Shown here: positions 43,170 to 52,061 of the stretch, piece by piece
Layout of the letters: every line of letters begins with the position of its first letter
How positions within the stretch are numbered: the first letter of the stretch is position 1
From: Glycomyces xiaoerkulensis
GTDB taxonomy: Bacteria > Actinomycetota > Actinomycetes > Mycobacteriales > Micromonosporaceae
DNA: 64,000 nucleotides
Direction of reading: 5' to 3'
Assembly (NCBI RefSeq): GCF_002798405.1
Contig: NZ_PGGV01000037.1
Coordinates: forward strand, 310,001 to 374,000
Position numbers and translations under genes: made by a program
The notes under the pieces: model-generated
Databases searched by the model: none
The model's input: the letters and a program-made list of their open reading frames with translations, nothing else
What the model was told of the DNA's origin: nothing

Positions 43170-43490
43170 GACGCTGCTGCGCACTCGGACAAGGCGGATC
43201 AATACATGTCACTCCATTTCAGACAGTATGGTGAAGGCGACGGCGCCCTCCGGTCGCGTGGCGCGGTCGGCTCAAGCGCGGCCGGTGCGTTGACCGAAGT
43301 CCTTCCCTGCCTCGCTCAAACGCGAACCGCTCGGTACGAACGGGAAGTTCGCCGCCGTCACCAGAGCCAGGCCGAAAGTGTTCTACTACTTCAACCGGTT
43401 CGACCACCCCAGGCGGCACCCGTCGCTCGGCTATGACTCCCCGGTCGAGTACGAGCGGCGCCTCGCTACTGTCCCAACCACCATCAAGAT
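43170..43490 (+). pseudogene. IS3-family transposase remnant (OrfB end)
   Basis: Matches the C-terminal part of the IS3 OrfB encoded at 50.8-51.6 kb: AHSDKADQYMSLHF corresponds to the HTDNGSQYTSLDF Asp motif, then RSRGAVGSSA, a frameshift near 43300, PASLKRE and finally RRHPSLGYDSPVEYE. The start and the first catalytic Asp are lost, so it is inactive. It is followed by a remnant terminal repeat at 43494-43518. Confidence 0.82.
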
Positions 43491-43493
43491 TTG

Positions 43494-43518
43494 GTGTCCC
43501 CGCCTGAGGGGAACTCCT
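43494..43518. repeat. Remnant IS3-type terminal inverted repeat
   Basis: GTGTCCCCGCCTGAGGGG followed by AACTCCT resembles both ends of the IS3 element at 50749-52061 (GTGTCCCC...GGGGAA-CTCC). It marks the right edge of the decayed IS just outside the tRNA-derived repeat. Confidence 0.65.
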
Positions 43519-43565
43519 CCTTGTGTGGATCAACAAGGGCAGACTTCGGACACGTGCAGCAAATA

Positions 43566-43595
43566 AGCCGACCAGCTCGCAAGGGCCGGTCGGCT
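43566..43595 (+). terminator. Hairpin terminator
   Basis: AGCCGACC (43566-43573)/GGTCGGCT (43588-43595), an 8-bp perfect stem followed by AACGTTTT. It precedes the left tRNA-derived repeat and probably belongs to the chromosomal side of the original integration site. Confidence 0.6.
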
Positions 43596-43623
43596 AACGT
43601 TTTAGCAGGTAGAGCTGCCTTCT

Positions 43624-43679
43624 CTGGCGGAGGATGAGGGATTCGAACCCTCGACCGGGATCAACCGGAACCCGCTTAG
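43624..43679 (-). repeat. Attachment-site copy: 3' half of tRNA-Ser(GCU)
   Basis: Identical over 56 bp to 58450-58505, running from the CCA end to the anticodon loop; the sequence then diverges (CTTAGGTAGG against CTTAGCAGG), so it is not a complete tRNA. Typical footprint of site-specific integration into a tRNA 3' end. Confidence 0.9.
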
Positions 43680-43762
43680 GTAGGCGGTTTACAAGTTTCT
43701 CGACCGCGGATTGCGCTTACCAGGTAATTTACCAACCAGGGACTCTGCCCCGGATCACCAAA

Positions 43763-43793
43763 AGCCAGGAGTTCGACTCCCGCCAACTCCACA
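43763..43793 (+). other. tRNA-like 3' end fragment
   Basis: AGGAGTTCGACTCCCGCC then AACTCCAC resembles a T-arm and acceptor 3' strand of a tRNA or tmRNA, but no 5' partner (GGAGTTG) is upstream. It may be a footprint of another element once integrated here. Confidence 0.4.
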
Positions 43794-43940
43794 AACGGAC
43801 ATATAGAACATTAGTGACCTTCATGTTGGGGGTCGCTATTTTCTTGCCTATCAGAGACGTTCTCGCGTGTCAGAGGTCTAGCCTTCGCAGTTAGGACGTT
43901 ACCCCCAGTCCTCATCGGCACGACGGCTCTGTGAGGGAGG

Positions 43941-44147
43941 ATGGTCTTGGCCAGGAAGCGTTACGACATCCGCGTATCCGGTGAGGTGCGGGAGCCGCTT
44001 GATGTCGACGGGATCGCCAACGTGCTGCTCGACTTCCTTGCGCAGCAATTGGAAGCATGCACCGGCTCGGACGAGCAGGATGCAGCATGCCGAGGAAGGA
44101 AAGATCCGACGGATCGGCAGCTGATGAGCAGCCCCGTTAGTGCCTGA
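43941..44147 (+). CDS. Small protein of unknown function at the island's left end
   Basis: 68 residues if started at ATG 43941; the in-frame TTG at 43947 has better spacing from GGAGG (43936-43940). RKRYDIRVSGEVREPLDVDG and NVLLDFLAQQLEA look like a structured alpha/beta protein, but I recognise no family. It precedes the STAND NTPase gene by 180 bp on the same strand and could be its partner. Confidence 0.45.
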   Translation: MVLARKRYDIRVSGEVREPLDVDGIANVLLDFLAQQLEACTGSDEQDAACRGRKDPTDRQLMSSPVSA

Positions 44148-44327
44148 TGGCGATAGCGCCCGCGCTGCATGGGGCGGTGTCAACACCTAAGGGTCAGGTC
44201 CCGTAGCAGCCTGTGATAGCTCATACATCTACTTCGATGCAGTGATCGGTGCGTTCGGGTCGGCCCGCTCAGGACGTCGGAGATGGCTATGGTGGTGGGA
44301 TAGCACTTCCTGAGAAGGACTCTCGTC

Positions 44328-47300
44328 ATGTTCGAGCCAGCTTCAGGTGCCCTCGCCGGGTGGGCCACCAAGCAAATCGCGGGTAAGATTTCCGCTGCCA
44401 TCCGTGCTCGCCGCTTGCGTGATCGGGACGCCCCCGAGGTTCGGAACGCCCTAATCAGCGTCGTGAAATTGGGCGTGCAGGACGCGGTGGCCGAGGTCTT
44501 TCCGGAAGACCAGGATCGTCAGGATTATGTTCGCGCTCTGTTGCTTGAGCGGTCCGCTGATGAATGGCCGCTTGTCGATGGGACCTACCCGGTGGAGCTA
44601 CCTAATGGGGTGCGGCAGTGGGTGTCCTGGATCGAGTCGCAACCGGATGAGGATGACCGGCTCGAAATGATCGAGCGGGATCATGACCTTGCTGTAGCGC
44701 TGTGTGTTGCCATCCTGGAACGCCTGCACCATGCTGCGGTTCGTGGCGATCGGGTCTTGGCCGATCTCTGGCACGATTTCATCGTTGAATCACGCCTCGA
44801 TGAGCCCTCCTCTGACTTGGTCCTGTCCTCGGCGACGCCCGGAGGCTCGTTGGACAACTGGCAAGTGAGTTCCTGGGCGGGTGACGGCGAAGCCGAGCAG
44901 CGATTGCGGCGTACGGTCAAGACGCAGCATCGGCGTGTTGAGCGCCTTCAGCCGACCATAGGCATGATCGATCGTCCCGAGACCGAGGAAGTTCTCGGCA
45001 TCCTCAATGACGTCGAAGCCCCGCAGGTGTTGCTGGTCGATGGCAAGGCCGGAATGGGAAAGTCGGCCGTTGTCGCGGAAGTGGCTTCGTCGCTGGAGGG
45101 GGATGGCTGGGCCGCTGCGGTGACCCGAATGGACGGGCCAACCCTGGTACGGAACGCTCGTGATCTGGGATCCCAAATGGAGCTTGCGGCTTCGCCTTCG
45201 CTTGTGCTGGCTGGAATCGCCGCAGGCCAGCCGGGGTTGCTGGTCATCGACCAGTTGGATGCCGTCAGCGAGCTTGGCGGTCGCATGCCCGATGGGTTCG
45301 AAGCGGTGGATGAGGCCCTCGATGACGTGCGGGAACACCCGAATATTAAAGTGCTCTTGGCCTGCCGCACAGTAGATCTAGAGCAGGACCCACGACTGAC
45401 CAGCCTGCTACAAGGTGATGCTTCGACCAAGCGTGTCCGGCTCAGCGAGCTTCCCGCCGAAGACGTCAAGGCACACCTTGCCGCGCACCATCTGCATGTG
45501 CCGTCCGCGGATGTGCTGGAGCTCCTGCGCACACCACTGCACCTTTGGGTGTACTGCCAGCTTGACGAGACCGCCCGCGACCAGCCGTTCAGAACCTTGC
45601 CAGACCTGTACGAACGGTTCACAGCAAACGTACGGCGACGCCTCGAACACCGAGTCGGGGACGTCGCCTGGGACGCGATCACGAGCACGCTCGTGACTTA
45701 CATGAGCGAACACGAAGTGCTCACCGCCCCCGCTGCCTGCCTCGATCCTGCCAGGCTCACGGACGTCGGCGCGTTGGAGTCGGAATCGATCCTTGAGCGC
45801 TTCGACAGCGGCTTCGCCTTCTTTCACCAATCGTACTTCGACTACCTGTTCGCTCGAGCGTTCATCCGAGATGACGATGACCTGCATCGGTTCCTGGCTG
45901 AGTCTGGTCAATTTCTCTTCCGGCGATCACAGACTCGCCAAGTCCTCGACCACCTCGCCGCCGTCAACCGCCCCGTCTTCCGGCAGACGGTGCGGCAGCT
46001 CCTGGCCTCTGAAGCCATCCGGTTCCACCTCAAGGACATCATCGTCACCGACCTACGGCAACTGAAACCCACCGCCGACGACTGGGCCGCGATCGAGCCA
46101 CTCGCCTGGGACTCGTTGCCTATCGCACCGAAACTTCGGTCACTGCTCAGCGTCCCGGGCTGGTTCGATGCCGTCGACGACCTCGGGCGATGGGAAACCT
46201 GGCTCGCCAGCCGTGAACACCTCGATGCGGCATTCATGCCGCTGGTCATAGTCGCGAAAGACCGCCCCGAGCGGGTGGCGGACCTGCTCCGCCCTTACAT
46301 CGACGCAGGTGGCCGCTGGCGGGAGCGACTCGTCACCCTCATCAATTGGTCCCTCCCGCCGGGCCTGGTCGACTTCACCATTGACCTGATCGAGCACGAC
46401 TTGCTCGAGGCACCGGACACGTCGGTGACTCCCGTAGAGCTCTGGCCGCTGCTCTATCAGCTCAAGGCCACCGACCCCGATGGCGCAGCCTGCCTGATCG
46501 GTGCCCACCTTCGCCGCAGCCTCGACCGCGCGCGTGAGCATGGACATGCCGACCCGTTCGACGTCGGTCGTCTGGATCGCCACGAATCGTCGGCGAGCAT
46601 CATCCAGGAGATCGCCGAGTCAGCCCCTGCGGCCTTCATCCGGGAAGTCCTGCCCTTCGTCATCGGCATCGCGCTGACTGACCAGCGAACTCCTGAAGCC
46701 CGCCTGCCATACGGGACCCGATGGAAGAACTTCTACGAGATCGCACCCGCAGGCGTCGACGACATCGTCTTCACCGCGACCGAGACGGCCCTGACCAGAC
46801 TCACCTCCCAAGACCGCGAGAAGGCCAACGCATCGCTGGCGACACTCGGCACTGCCGACAGTCAGGAACTGCGGTTTCTCGCGTGCCGGGCACTGACCGA
46901 AGCCGGCGAAGCCGACGAGGCCATCGAGTGGCTCGTGTCCGATGATCGCAACCTTCTCCTGGGTTGGACCGGCGACGCCTACTGGGCTGCCGCGCGACTC
47001 ATCGAAGCCCATTCGCCCCACTGTTCAGGCGACCGACTCGGGCGACTCGAGCAGACGCTGCTGGCCCATACGTCACCGGTCGAGACGCGACGCGGCCACG
47101 GATATGGCCAGTACATCCTCTTGACTGCACTTGACCAGCAACGGACCTCGGAGGTAGTGCGCAAGCGCCTTGACGAACTCCAACGGCGATTCCCGAACGA
47201 CCCTCCCTCCGGGCCCCGCTGGCAACCCGACGAGCACGAGGAGCAGCGGTTCGGACCAGAGGCCGCGAAGCAAATGTCCGATGACCACTGGCTACAGGCG

Positions 47301-48617
47301 TTCCGGAAACACTATGACCCAGAGACCGGTCGGCACCATGGACTCGGCGCTGGCCACGCCCTGCGCCTTGCCGAACTGCTGGAAGGACGTACCACCGAGG
47401 AACCCGAGCGATTCGCGCATCTCGCCCTCCAGTTCGACACCACCATCCCCGCCGCAGCAGTCGAGCACGTTATCCGCAGCCTCGCCCACCAGGCCGACTT
47501 TGACCTGTTCGCTGATGTCTGCGAGCACGCTACGCAAATCCACGGCGAAGCTGTCGGTCATGCCATCGGCTTCGCGATGCACGACCTCAAGGCAAAGAAC
47601 GCACGCATCGTCGACCTCATCGACTGGTGCGCCAGGTCCGCTGATCCGGGGCCGGATACGGAATTTGGTTTCCCAAACGAAGCATATGAGCGGTTCGAGA
47701 GCAACGGGCGACTGGTGGACTTCGGATTCAACACCACTCGCGGCCAAGCCGCCTTCGCCGCGGCTTCCACGTTGATCCACATGCCAGACCTCGTCGAGAA
47801 CCTCGCGCCGATCATCGTCAGGCTCGCCGTCGACGACCACTTGGCGGTCCGCGCCTGTGCCGCACAAGCCGTTTGTGCCCTTATCAAGCACCACCCCCGC
47901 CAGGCGCTGGACCTGGCCGACGCGCTCTTCACTGCCTTGCCTGACGTACTCGATGCGGCCACGACCGAACAACTTCTCGCCAAGGCGATCTTTCGCTCCC
48001 CGGGATGGTTTGCCAGCCACCTCGAACGCGCGCTCAACGGGCCACCGGCAGTGGCAGGACGCGCAGGACGAATCTGGGCTGCGGCAGCCCACCGGGGGGC
48101 CCTCACCGCACCGGTGACCACCGACGTCAATGCATTGCCGACCGCTGCTCGTCTCGGCGCCGCGGCGACGTTCGCCAAACATTCCGTAGATGGCCTCCCT
48201 TGGCTGCCTTCTCTGTTCAACGACCCTGATGTCGAAGTGCGCGCCCGAGCCGCCATTGCCATGCGGCAGCTCAAGGGCATTGCACCAACCGACCTGGACC
48301 AACTCCTCCAGCAGTTCGCCCAGAGCGCCGCCTTTGACGATCACCTGGAACATGCGATCTACGGCCTAGCCAAGCTCACCTCAAGACTCCCGCCAACAAC
48401 ACTCTCCACCTGCACGAAAGCCGCCGAAGCGGCCGGCAGCAACCTCGGCGACATCCGAACCGCACACAGCGCCGCCTCACGGCACCTCATCACAGTCGTA
48501 CTCCGCCTCTACCGCCAAGGGGACGATGCGACTCGAACGCAATGCCTCGACATCATCGACAAGCTCTGCGAATCCAACGCCTACGGACTCGCGGAAGCGC
48601 TGGCGGATGAGCGATGA
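44328..48617 (+). CDS. STAND-type NTPase with helical-repeat C-terminus (Avs/NACHT-like)
   Basis: 1429 residues; ATG at 44328 with GAAGGA upstream. Residues 1-200 are an N-terminal effector-like helical region (GWATKQIAGKISAAIRARR...). The NTPase core follows: Walker A GKAGMGKSA at 239, Walker B LLVIDQLD with Asp308, and LLACRTVDLEQDPR as sensor-type Arg. After a winged-helix segment (FFHQSYFDYLFARAF, characteristic of NACHT/STAND proteins) the last 800 residues are alpha-helical repeats of HEAT/ARM type (DDHLAVRACAAQAVCAL; DPDVEVRARAAIAMRQLKG). This is the architecture of bacterial Avs and related anti-phage sensors, where repeats bind a phage protein and the N-terminal domain kills or degrades. 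The effector domain here is not one I recognise. Confidence 0.88.
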   Translation: MFEPASGALAGWATKQIAGKISAAIRARRLRDRDAPEVRNALISVVKLGVQDAVAEVFPEDQDRQDYVRALLLERSADEWPLVDGTYPVELPNGVRQWVSWIESQPDEDDRLEMIERDHDLAVALCVAILERLHHAAVRGDRVLADLWHDFIVESRLDEPSSDLVLSSATPGGSLDNWQVSSWAGDGEAEQRLRRTVKTQHRRVERLQPTIGMIDRPETEEVLGILNDVEAPQVLLVDGKAGMGKSAVVAEVASSLEGDGWAAAVTRMDGPTLVRNARDLGSQMELAASPSLVLAGIAAGQPGLLVIDQLDAVSELGGRMPDGFEAVDEALDDVREHPNIKVLLACRTVDLEQDPRLTSLLQGDASTKRVRLSELPAEDVKAHLAAHHLHVPSADVLELLRTPLHLWVYCQLDETARDQPFRTLPDLYERFTANVRRRLEHRVGDVAWDAITSTLVTYMSEHEVLTAPAACLDPARLTDVGALESESILERFDSGFAFFHQSYFDYLFARAFIRDDDDLHRFLAESGQFLFRRSQTRQVLDHLAAVNRPVFRQTVRQLLASEAIRFHLKDIIVTDLRQLKPTADDWAAIEPLAWDSLPIAPKLRSLLSVPGWFDAVDDLGRWETWLASREHLDAAFMPLVIVAKDRPERVADLLRPYIDAGGRWRERLVTLINWSLPPGLVDFTIDLIEHDLLEAPDTSVTPVELWPLLYQLKATDPDGAACLIGAHLRRSLDRAREHGHADPFDVGRLDRHESSASIIQEIAESAPAAFIREVLPFVIGIALTDQRTPEARLPYGTRWKNFYEIAPAGVDDIVFTATETALTRLTSQDREKANASLATLGTADSQELRFLACRALTEAGEADEAIEWLVSDDRNLLLGWTGDAYWAAARLIEAHSPHCSGDRLGRLEQTLLAHTSPVETRRGHGYGQYILLTALDQQRTSEVVRKRLDELQRRFPNDPPSGPRWQPDEHEEQRFGPEAAKQMSDDHWLQAFRKHYDPETGRHHGLGAGHALRLAELLEGRTTEEPERFAHLALQFDTTIPAAAVEHVIRSLAHQADFDLFADVCEHATQIHGEAVGHAIGFAMHDLKAKNARIVDLIDWCARSADPGPDTEFGFPNEAYERFESNGRLVDFGFNTTRGQAAFAAASTLIHMPDLVENLAPIIVRLAVDDHLAVRACAAQAVCALIKHHPRQALDLADALFTALPDVLDAATTEQLLAKAIFRSPGWFASHLERALNGPPAVAGRAGRIWAAAAHRGALTAPVTTDVNALPTAARLGAAATFAKHSVDGLPWLPSLFNDPDVEVRARAAIAMRQLKGIAPTDLDQLLQQFAQSAAFDDHLEHAIYGLAKLTSRLPPTTLSTCTKAAEAAGSNLGDIRTAHSAASRHLITVVLRLYRQGDDATRTQCLDIIDKLCESNAYGLAEALADER

Positions 48618-48785
48618 ATGCAAGTCGCGGCTCGTCTGCAAGCTTGATGGCGCACTCAGTTTCGTGGTTGGTCATGACGAAAGATCCCCAGCTTGACTAC
48701 CGCACAATCTCGCGATGGGTGGTATTTGTACTTGTGGCGGGCGTACCGGACCATGGCGTGGCAGTTCTATTCGGGCAAATTCTGT

Positions 48786-49670
48786 TTAGGCAACGTAGCG
48801 GTCAAACCGGATCGTCTGGCCCCAGCCGTCATCGGTCCGCCAGTGAAGCGCATCAACTCTCGCATCTTCGAGAAGACGGGCGATCCAAACGTCCGTGATG
48901 CGGGAATCGACTGCTGGCACTTCGGTGGGACCTCCGTCTTCATCGAGGCTGCGGATGATGTCCAGGCGGCTGAGGTCCACCCACACCCATAGATGGCGAC
49001 GGTCGCAGCCGGAGGCACCCAGTTTTTCGGCGTTGTCGCTCTTGCGGCGCAGCAGGTCGCTGATCTGGTGCACTGCATGGTTCGGATCGTCAGCAGGCCG
49101 TGTGAGGCCGTAGTCGCTGCTGCCGTATCCGTAGGCGAACGAGACTCCAGGGGGCACCCCGTAAACACGTTTACAGGTCCAGATGCCGGCCTTCGCCGAC
49201 TCGAAGATCGCCTTCCGAAGCGCTGGACTCTCTGACGGCTGGTCAGGGCGCATGCTTGGGAACGGCCAGTCCTTGAAGGTTGTGCTGAACTGGCCAGCTT
49301 CGTCGATGCCGTGCTGCTCAAAGATCTTGAGCCACTGGGGTAGAAGGTCGTTGAAGTAGTGGCGCTTTCTTCCCTGCTTACGTACGAGCGTGGAGGCCCT
49401 TTGGTCCACCATGACCTCCCAGTGGCCTTGCAGCCCTGGATACGTCGTAGACGGCGAGGGACCGTAGGTATTCCACCGAGCTTGGTGGTCGCGGATCTCC
49501 TCGTGCGTCGCCGTGGTGACCTCCAGCGCATGGACTTGGTCGGAGATGTAGAGCTTGAAGTCGAAGGCGTTCTGACGCCCGTTCCTGTCCCAATGCTCGC
49601 AGCGCTCGACGTCGAGGATGCTGCTTGTGAGGAGGCACGCTTTGGCCTCAAACGGGTCGGTATCTGACAT
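48786..49670 (-). CDS. 294-residue protein of unknown function
   Basis: Soluble, no signal peptide. The first part has DFKLYISDQVHALEVTTATH, a pattern I recall from uncharacterised actinomycete proteins in mobile regions (E-V-T-T/S-A), which could be the end of a restriction-endonuclease-like strand pair but lacks the usual lysine. Later: RRHLWVWVDLSRLDIIRSL. Convergent with the STAND NTPase gene (170 bp apart) and followed upstream by IS debris. A nuclease role is speculation. Confidence 0.7.
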   Translation of the reverse strand: MSDTDPFEAKACLLTSSILDVERCEHWDRNGRQNAFDFKLYISDQVHALEVTTATHEEIRDHQARWNTYGPSPSTTYPGLQGHWEVMVDQRASTLVRKQGRKRHYFNDLLPQWLKIFEQHGIDEAGQFSTTFKDWPFPSMRPDQPSESPALRKAIFESAKAGIWTCKRVYGVPPGVSFAYGYGSSDYGLTRPADDPNHAVHQISDLLRRKSDNAEKLGASGCDRRHLWVWVDLSRLDIIRSLDEDGGPTEVPAVDSRITDVWIARLLEDARVDALHWRTDDGWGQTIRFDRYVA

Positions 49671-50055
49671 GACCTTCAGTCTAGGAACTCCTTACCTACC
49701 TGCTGTATTCGTCTCCGAGAGACCAGCGCGTCGCCTATGCGGAGGGAGGGCTTCACGGATGTTGATTCGAGATTCCCAGCGGGTGTGCAAGCGGCTGAAC
49801 AAATAGATTAGCGACGGGCTGCCCTGAGCGCGAAGATACCTTCCAGAGCTTAGCGCTCACTGGCTCGAACTCGAACAACGCTACCGCCCACTGGACATCG
49901 GCGTGGTCCATCCACTGTCGGACATCAGCAGGGTCTTTTCAAGTTCCCGGCATGGGTGAGCTGTCGGTCCGAGGCTGGTTGGGCCGCATAGCAATACAGA
50001 CACGGGTTCCGTCATCATCGTGGTGTCTTAAGCCTGATGATCACGAAAGCTTCCC
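49671..50055. other. Intergenic region ending in an insertion-sequence end
   Basis: 385 bp. No gene seen. Its last 60 bp form a long hairpin, CAGACACGGG (49997-50006)/CCCGTGTCTG (50053-50062), overlapping the start codon of the ISAs1-type transposase remnant. Confidence 0.5.
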
Positions 50056-50748
50056 GTGTCTGCCACTTCATCTTCGCCGATCCCTGCCGTGCTCGCGAAA
50101 CTGGGTCCCCTCGGCCCTGACCGGATCGCCGACCTGCGCCCCTACCTCGATGCAGTCCCCGACCCCCGATCGCGGCGGGGCCGGTGGTACTCCCTGACCG
50201 CGATCTTGCTGGTCTGCGCCTGCGCGACGGTCTCGGGCGCGACGAGCATCGACGAACTTGCCGAATGGGGTCAACGTGCCGAGATCGACCTGCTCGAAGC
50301 GATCGGGATCCGCCGCCACCTGCTCCGCTGGCGCCGCTCGCCCTCAACCGCCACGATCGGACGCGTCCTGGAACGCCTCGACGGCGATGCCCTCGATGCC
50401 GCGATCGGCGCCTACCTGGCCGATCGTCACCGCGCCGCCACCACCGACTCCGCCGACGTCCCGACTCGGAGGAGGCGACCGTTGCTCGCGGTAGCTGTGG
50501 ACGGCAAGGCGCTGAAAGGTTCGGCCCATCTCGGCCGGCAACGCCGTCACCTGCTCTCGGCGGTCACCCAGGGCACCACGGTCACCCTCGCCCAGGCCGA
50601 GGTCGGAGCGAAGACCGGCGAGACGAAGCACTTCCGGCCCCTACTGGTGGCACTCGATCTGGCCGGCACGGTGGTCACCTTTGACGCGTTGCACTCAGTC
50701 AAGGCCAACATCACCTGGTTGGTCGAAATGAAGCAGGCGCACTACATG
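50056..50748 (+). pseudogene. ISAs1-family transposase, truncated by IS3
   Basis: From the GTG at 50056. Residues 1-90 are the DUF4338-like N-terminal domain of ISAs1 transposases (YLDAVPDPRSRRGRWYSLTA; SIDELAEWG), then the first catalytic motif AVDGKALKGS and the second, VVTFDALHSVK. At residue ~231 the frame runs into the left repeat of the IS3 element and stops at 50790, so the third acidic residue and the C-terminus are missing. Confidence 0.88.
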
Positions 50749-50777
50749 GGAGTTTCCCCTGAAAAGGGGACACGTTT

Positions 50778-51623
50778 TCACGTTGTCTGAAGTGTATTGA
50801 ACGTTCGTTCGTGGTCGACCGGGGACTGGTACTGGAGTGACGAGTGACGCCTCTTGAGGTTGTACCAGTTGAGCCAGGAGAACACCTCGGCCCGAGCGGC
50901 AGCCTTGTCGGCGAACTTCCCGTTGCTGCCCAGTAGCTCTCGCTTCAGCGAGGCGTGGAACGCCTCAGCCAATGCGTTATCGGCAGAGGAGCCGACCCGA
51001 CCCCTCGATCGCAGGACGCCTTCGTTGTCGCAGCAGCGGGCGAAGTCCAGCGAAGTGTATTGCGAACCGTTATCCGTGTGCATAATGGAGCCATCGAGGC
51101 CGCCGCGGGCGCGACGGGCCGCGTCCATCGCCTCCACGACCAGGTCGGCCCGCATGTGATCAGCGATCGACCAGCCGACCACCCGCCGACTGGCGAGGTC
51201 GATCACCGTTGCCGGATAACAGAACTCGCCGGAGGCGGTCGGCAGGTACGTAATGTCGCCGACGTACCTCTGGCCGGGCGCCTCGGCGGTGAAGTCCCGC
51301 TCCAGCCGGTCGGGCACCACGGCCGCCTCGGGGTCGGGCACGGTCGTGACCGGCCGCTTCACCCGCCACGCCCGGCCCTCGATACCGCCCTCGCGCATCA
51401 GGCGGGCCACGCGCTTCGCGTTCACCGCCAGGCCGTGGGCCTCGCGCAGCTCGACGGCGATCCGGGGCGAGCCGTAGGACTCCCCCGAATCGGCCCACAC
51501 CGACTCGATGAGCTCGAACAAGGCCGCGTCACGTTCCTTGCGCGCCAGGCGGGCCGCACGGCCGTCCCGCCACTGGTAGTACTTCGAACGCGTCAGGCCC
51601 AGCACCGCGCACCTCCGCCTCAC
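50778..51623 (-). CDS. IS3-family transposase OrfB (DDE integrase core)
   Basis: 281 residues from GTG (reading MRRRCAVLG) or, more likely, translated as a frameshift fusion with OrfA; the frame is open upstream (KYQFVADHAKTWPV). The HTH_21 region is followed by the rve core with Asp in GDITYLPT, Asp in MHTDNGSQY and Glu in NALAEAFHASLKRE, and ends in RRHSSLQYQSPVDHE. All three catalytic residues are present, so the enzyme may be active. Confidence 0.92.
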   Translation of the reverse strand: MRRRCAVLGLTRSKYYQWRDGRAARLARKERDAALFELIESVWADSGESYGSPRIAVELREAHGLAVNAKRVARLMREGGIEGRAWRVKRPVTTVPDPEAAVVPDRLERDFTAEAPGQRYVGDITYLPTASGEFCYPATVIDLASRRVVGWSIADHMRADLVVEAMDAARRARGGLDGSIMHTDNGSQYTSLDFARCCDNEGVLRSRGRVGSSADNALAEAFHASLKRELLGSNGKFADKAAARAEVFSWLNWYNLKRRHSSLQYQSPVDHERTFNTLQTT

Positions 51624-51991
51624 CGGCCAGGTCTTGGCATGGTCCGCGACGAACTGGTATTTCGTGCCCAGTCCGTCGCGCGCAGAAAAACTGCGGACGC
51701 CTTGCGCAGGATGTTGCGCTCCTCGCGCAGTCGGGCGACTTCGGCTTTGAGCCGGCGGTTCTCTGCTTCGATCACAGCCTGGGAGGCTAGGTCCAGCGTC
51801 GGGTCCTGGCTCTGGCCGGCCGCGTTCGCGGTGAGCTTGCCCGCACCGGCCTTGCGCACCCAGTTCTTCAGCGTGTTCAGCGAAATGCCCAACGCCGCAG
51901 CAGTCTTCACATACGACGAATCAGTGTCGGTCACGTACAAACGGACCGCATCGGCCTTGAACTCATCGGTGTACTTGCTGCCTGATGCCAC
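51620..51991 (-). CDS. IS3-family transposase OrfA
   Basis: 123 residues from a GTG. Helix-turn-helix (YTDEFKADAVRLYV; GISLNTLKNWVRKAG) and the leucine-zipper-like EAENRRLKAEVARLREERN. A GTTTTTC run after ASA marks a plausible -1 slippage site giving the OrfAB fusion. Confidence 0.9.
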   Translation of the reverse strand: MASGSKYTDEFKADAVRLYVTDTDSSYVKTAAALGISLNTLKNWVRKAGAGKLTANAAGQSQDPTLDLASQAVIEAENRRLKAEVARLREERNILRKASAVFLRATDWARNTSSSRTMPRPGR

Positions 51992-52061
51992 CTTGATCGC
52001 TCCTTGCAGCCGAGCCTACCGGCCCGACGATCCAGGTGTCCCCACCACAAGGGGAAGCTCC

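Larger units (their letters stand above)
50749..52061 (-). mobile_element. IS3-family insertion sequence, apparently complete
   Basis: Bounded by inverted repeats 50749-50773 (GGAGTTTCCCCT...GGGGACAC) and 52036-52061. It carries orfA and orfB. It has inserted into the ISAs1 transposase gene, but I see no clean target duplication and the sequence on the right belongs to a different IS, so a deletion followed insertion. Confidence 0.85.

Noticed and set aside
48614-48992. Open frames overlapping the convergent 3' ends of the STAND NTPase and 294-residue genes
   Set aside because: They are antisense or out-of-frame to better supported genes and have no translation signals.
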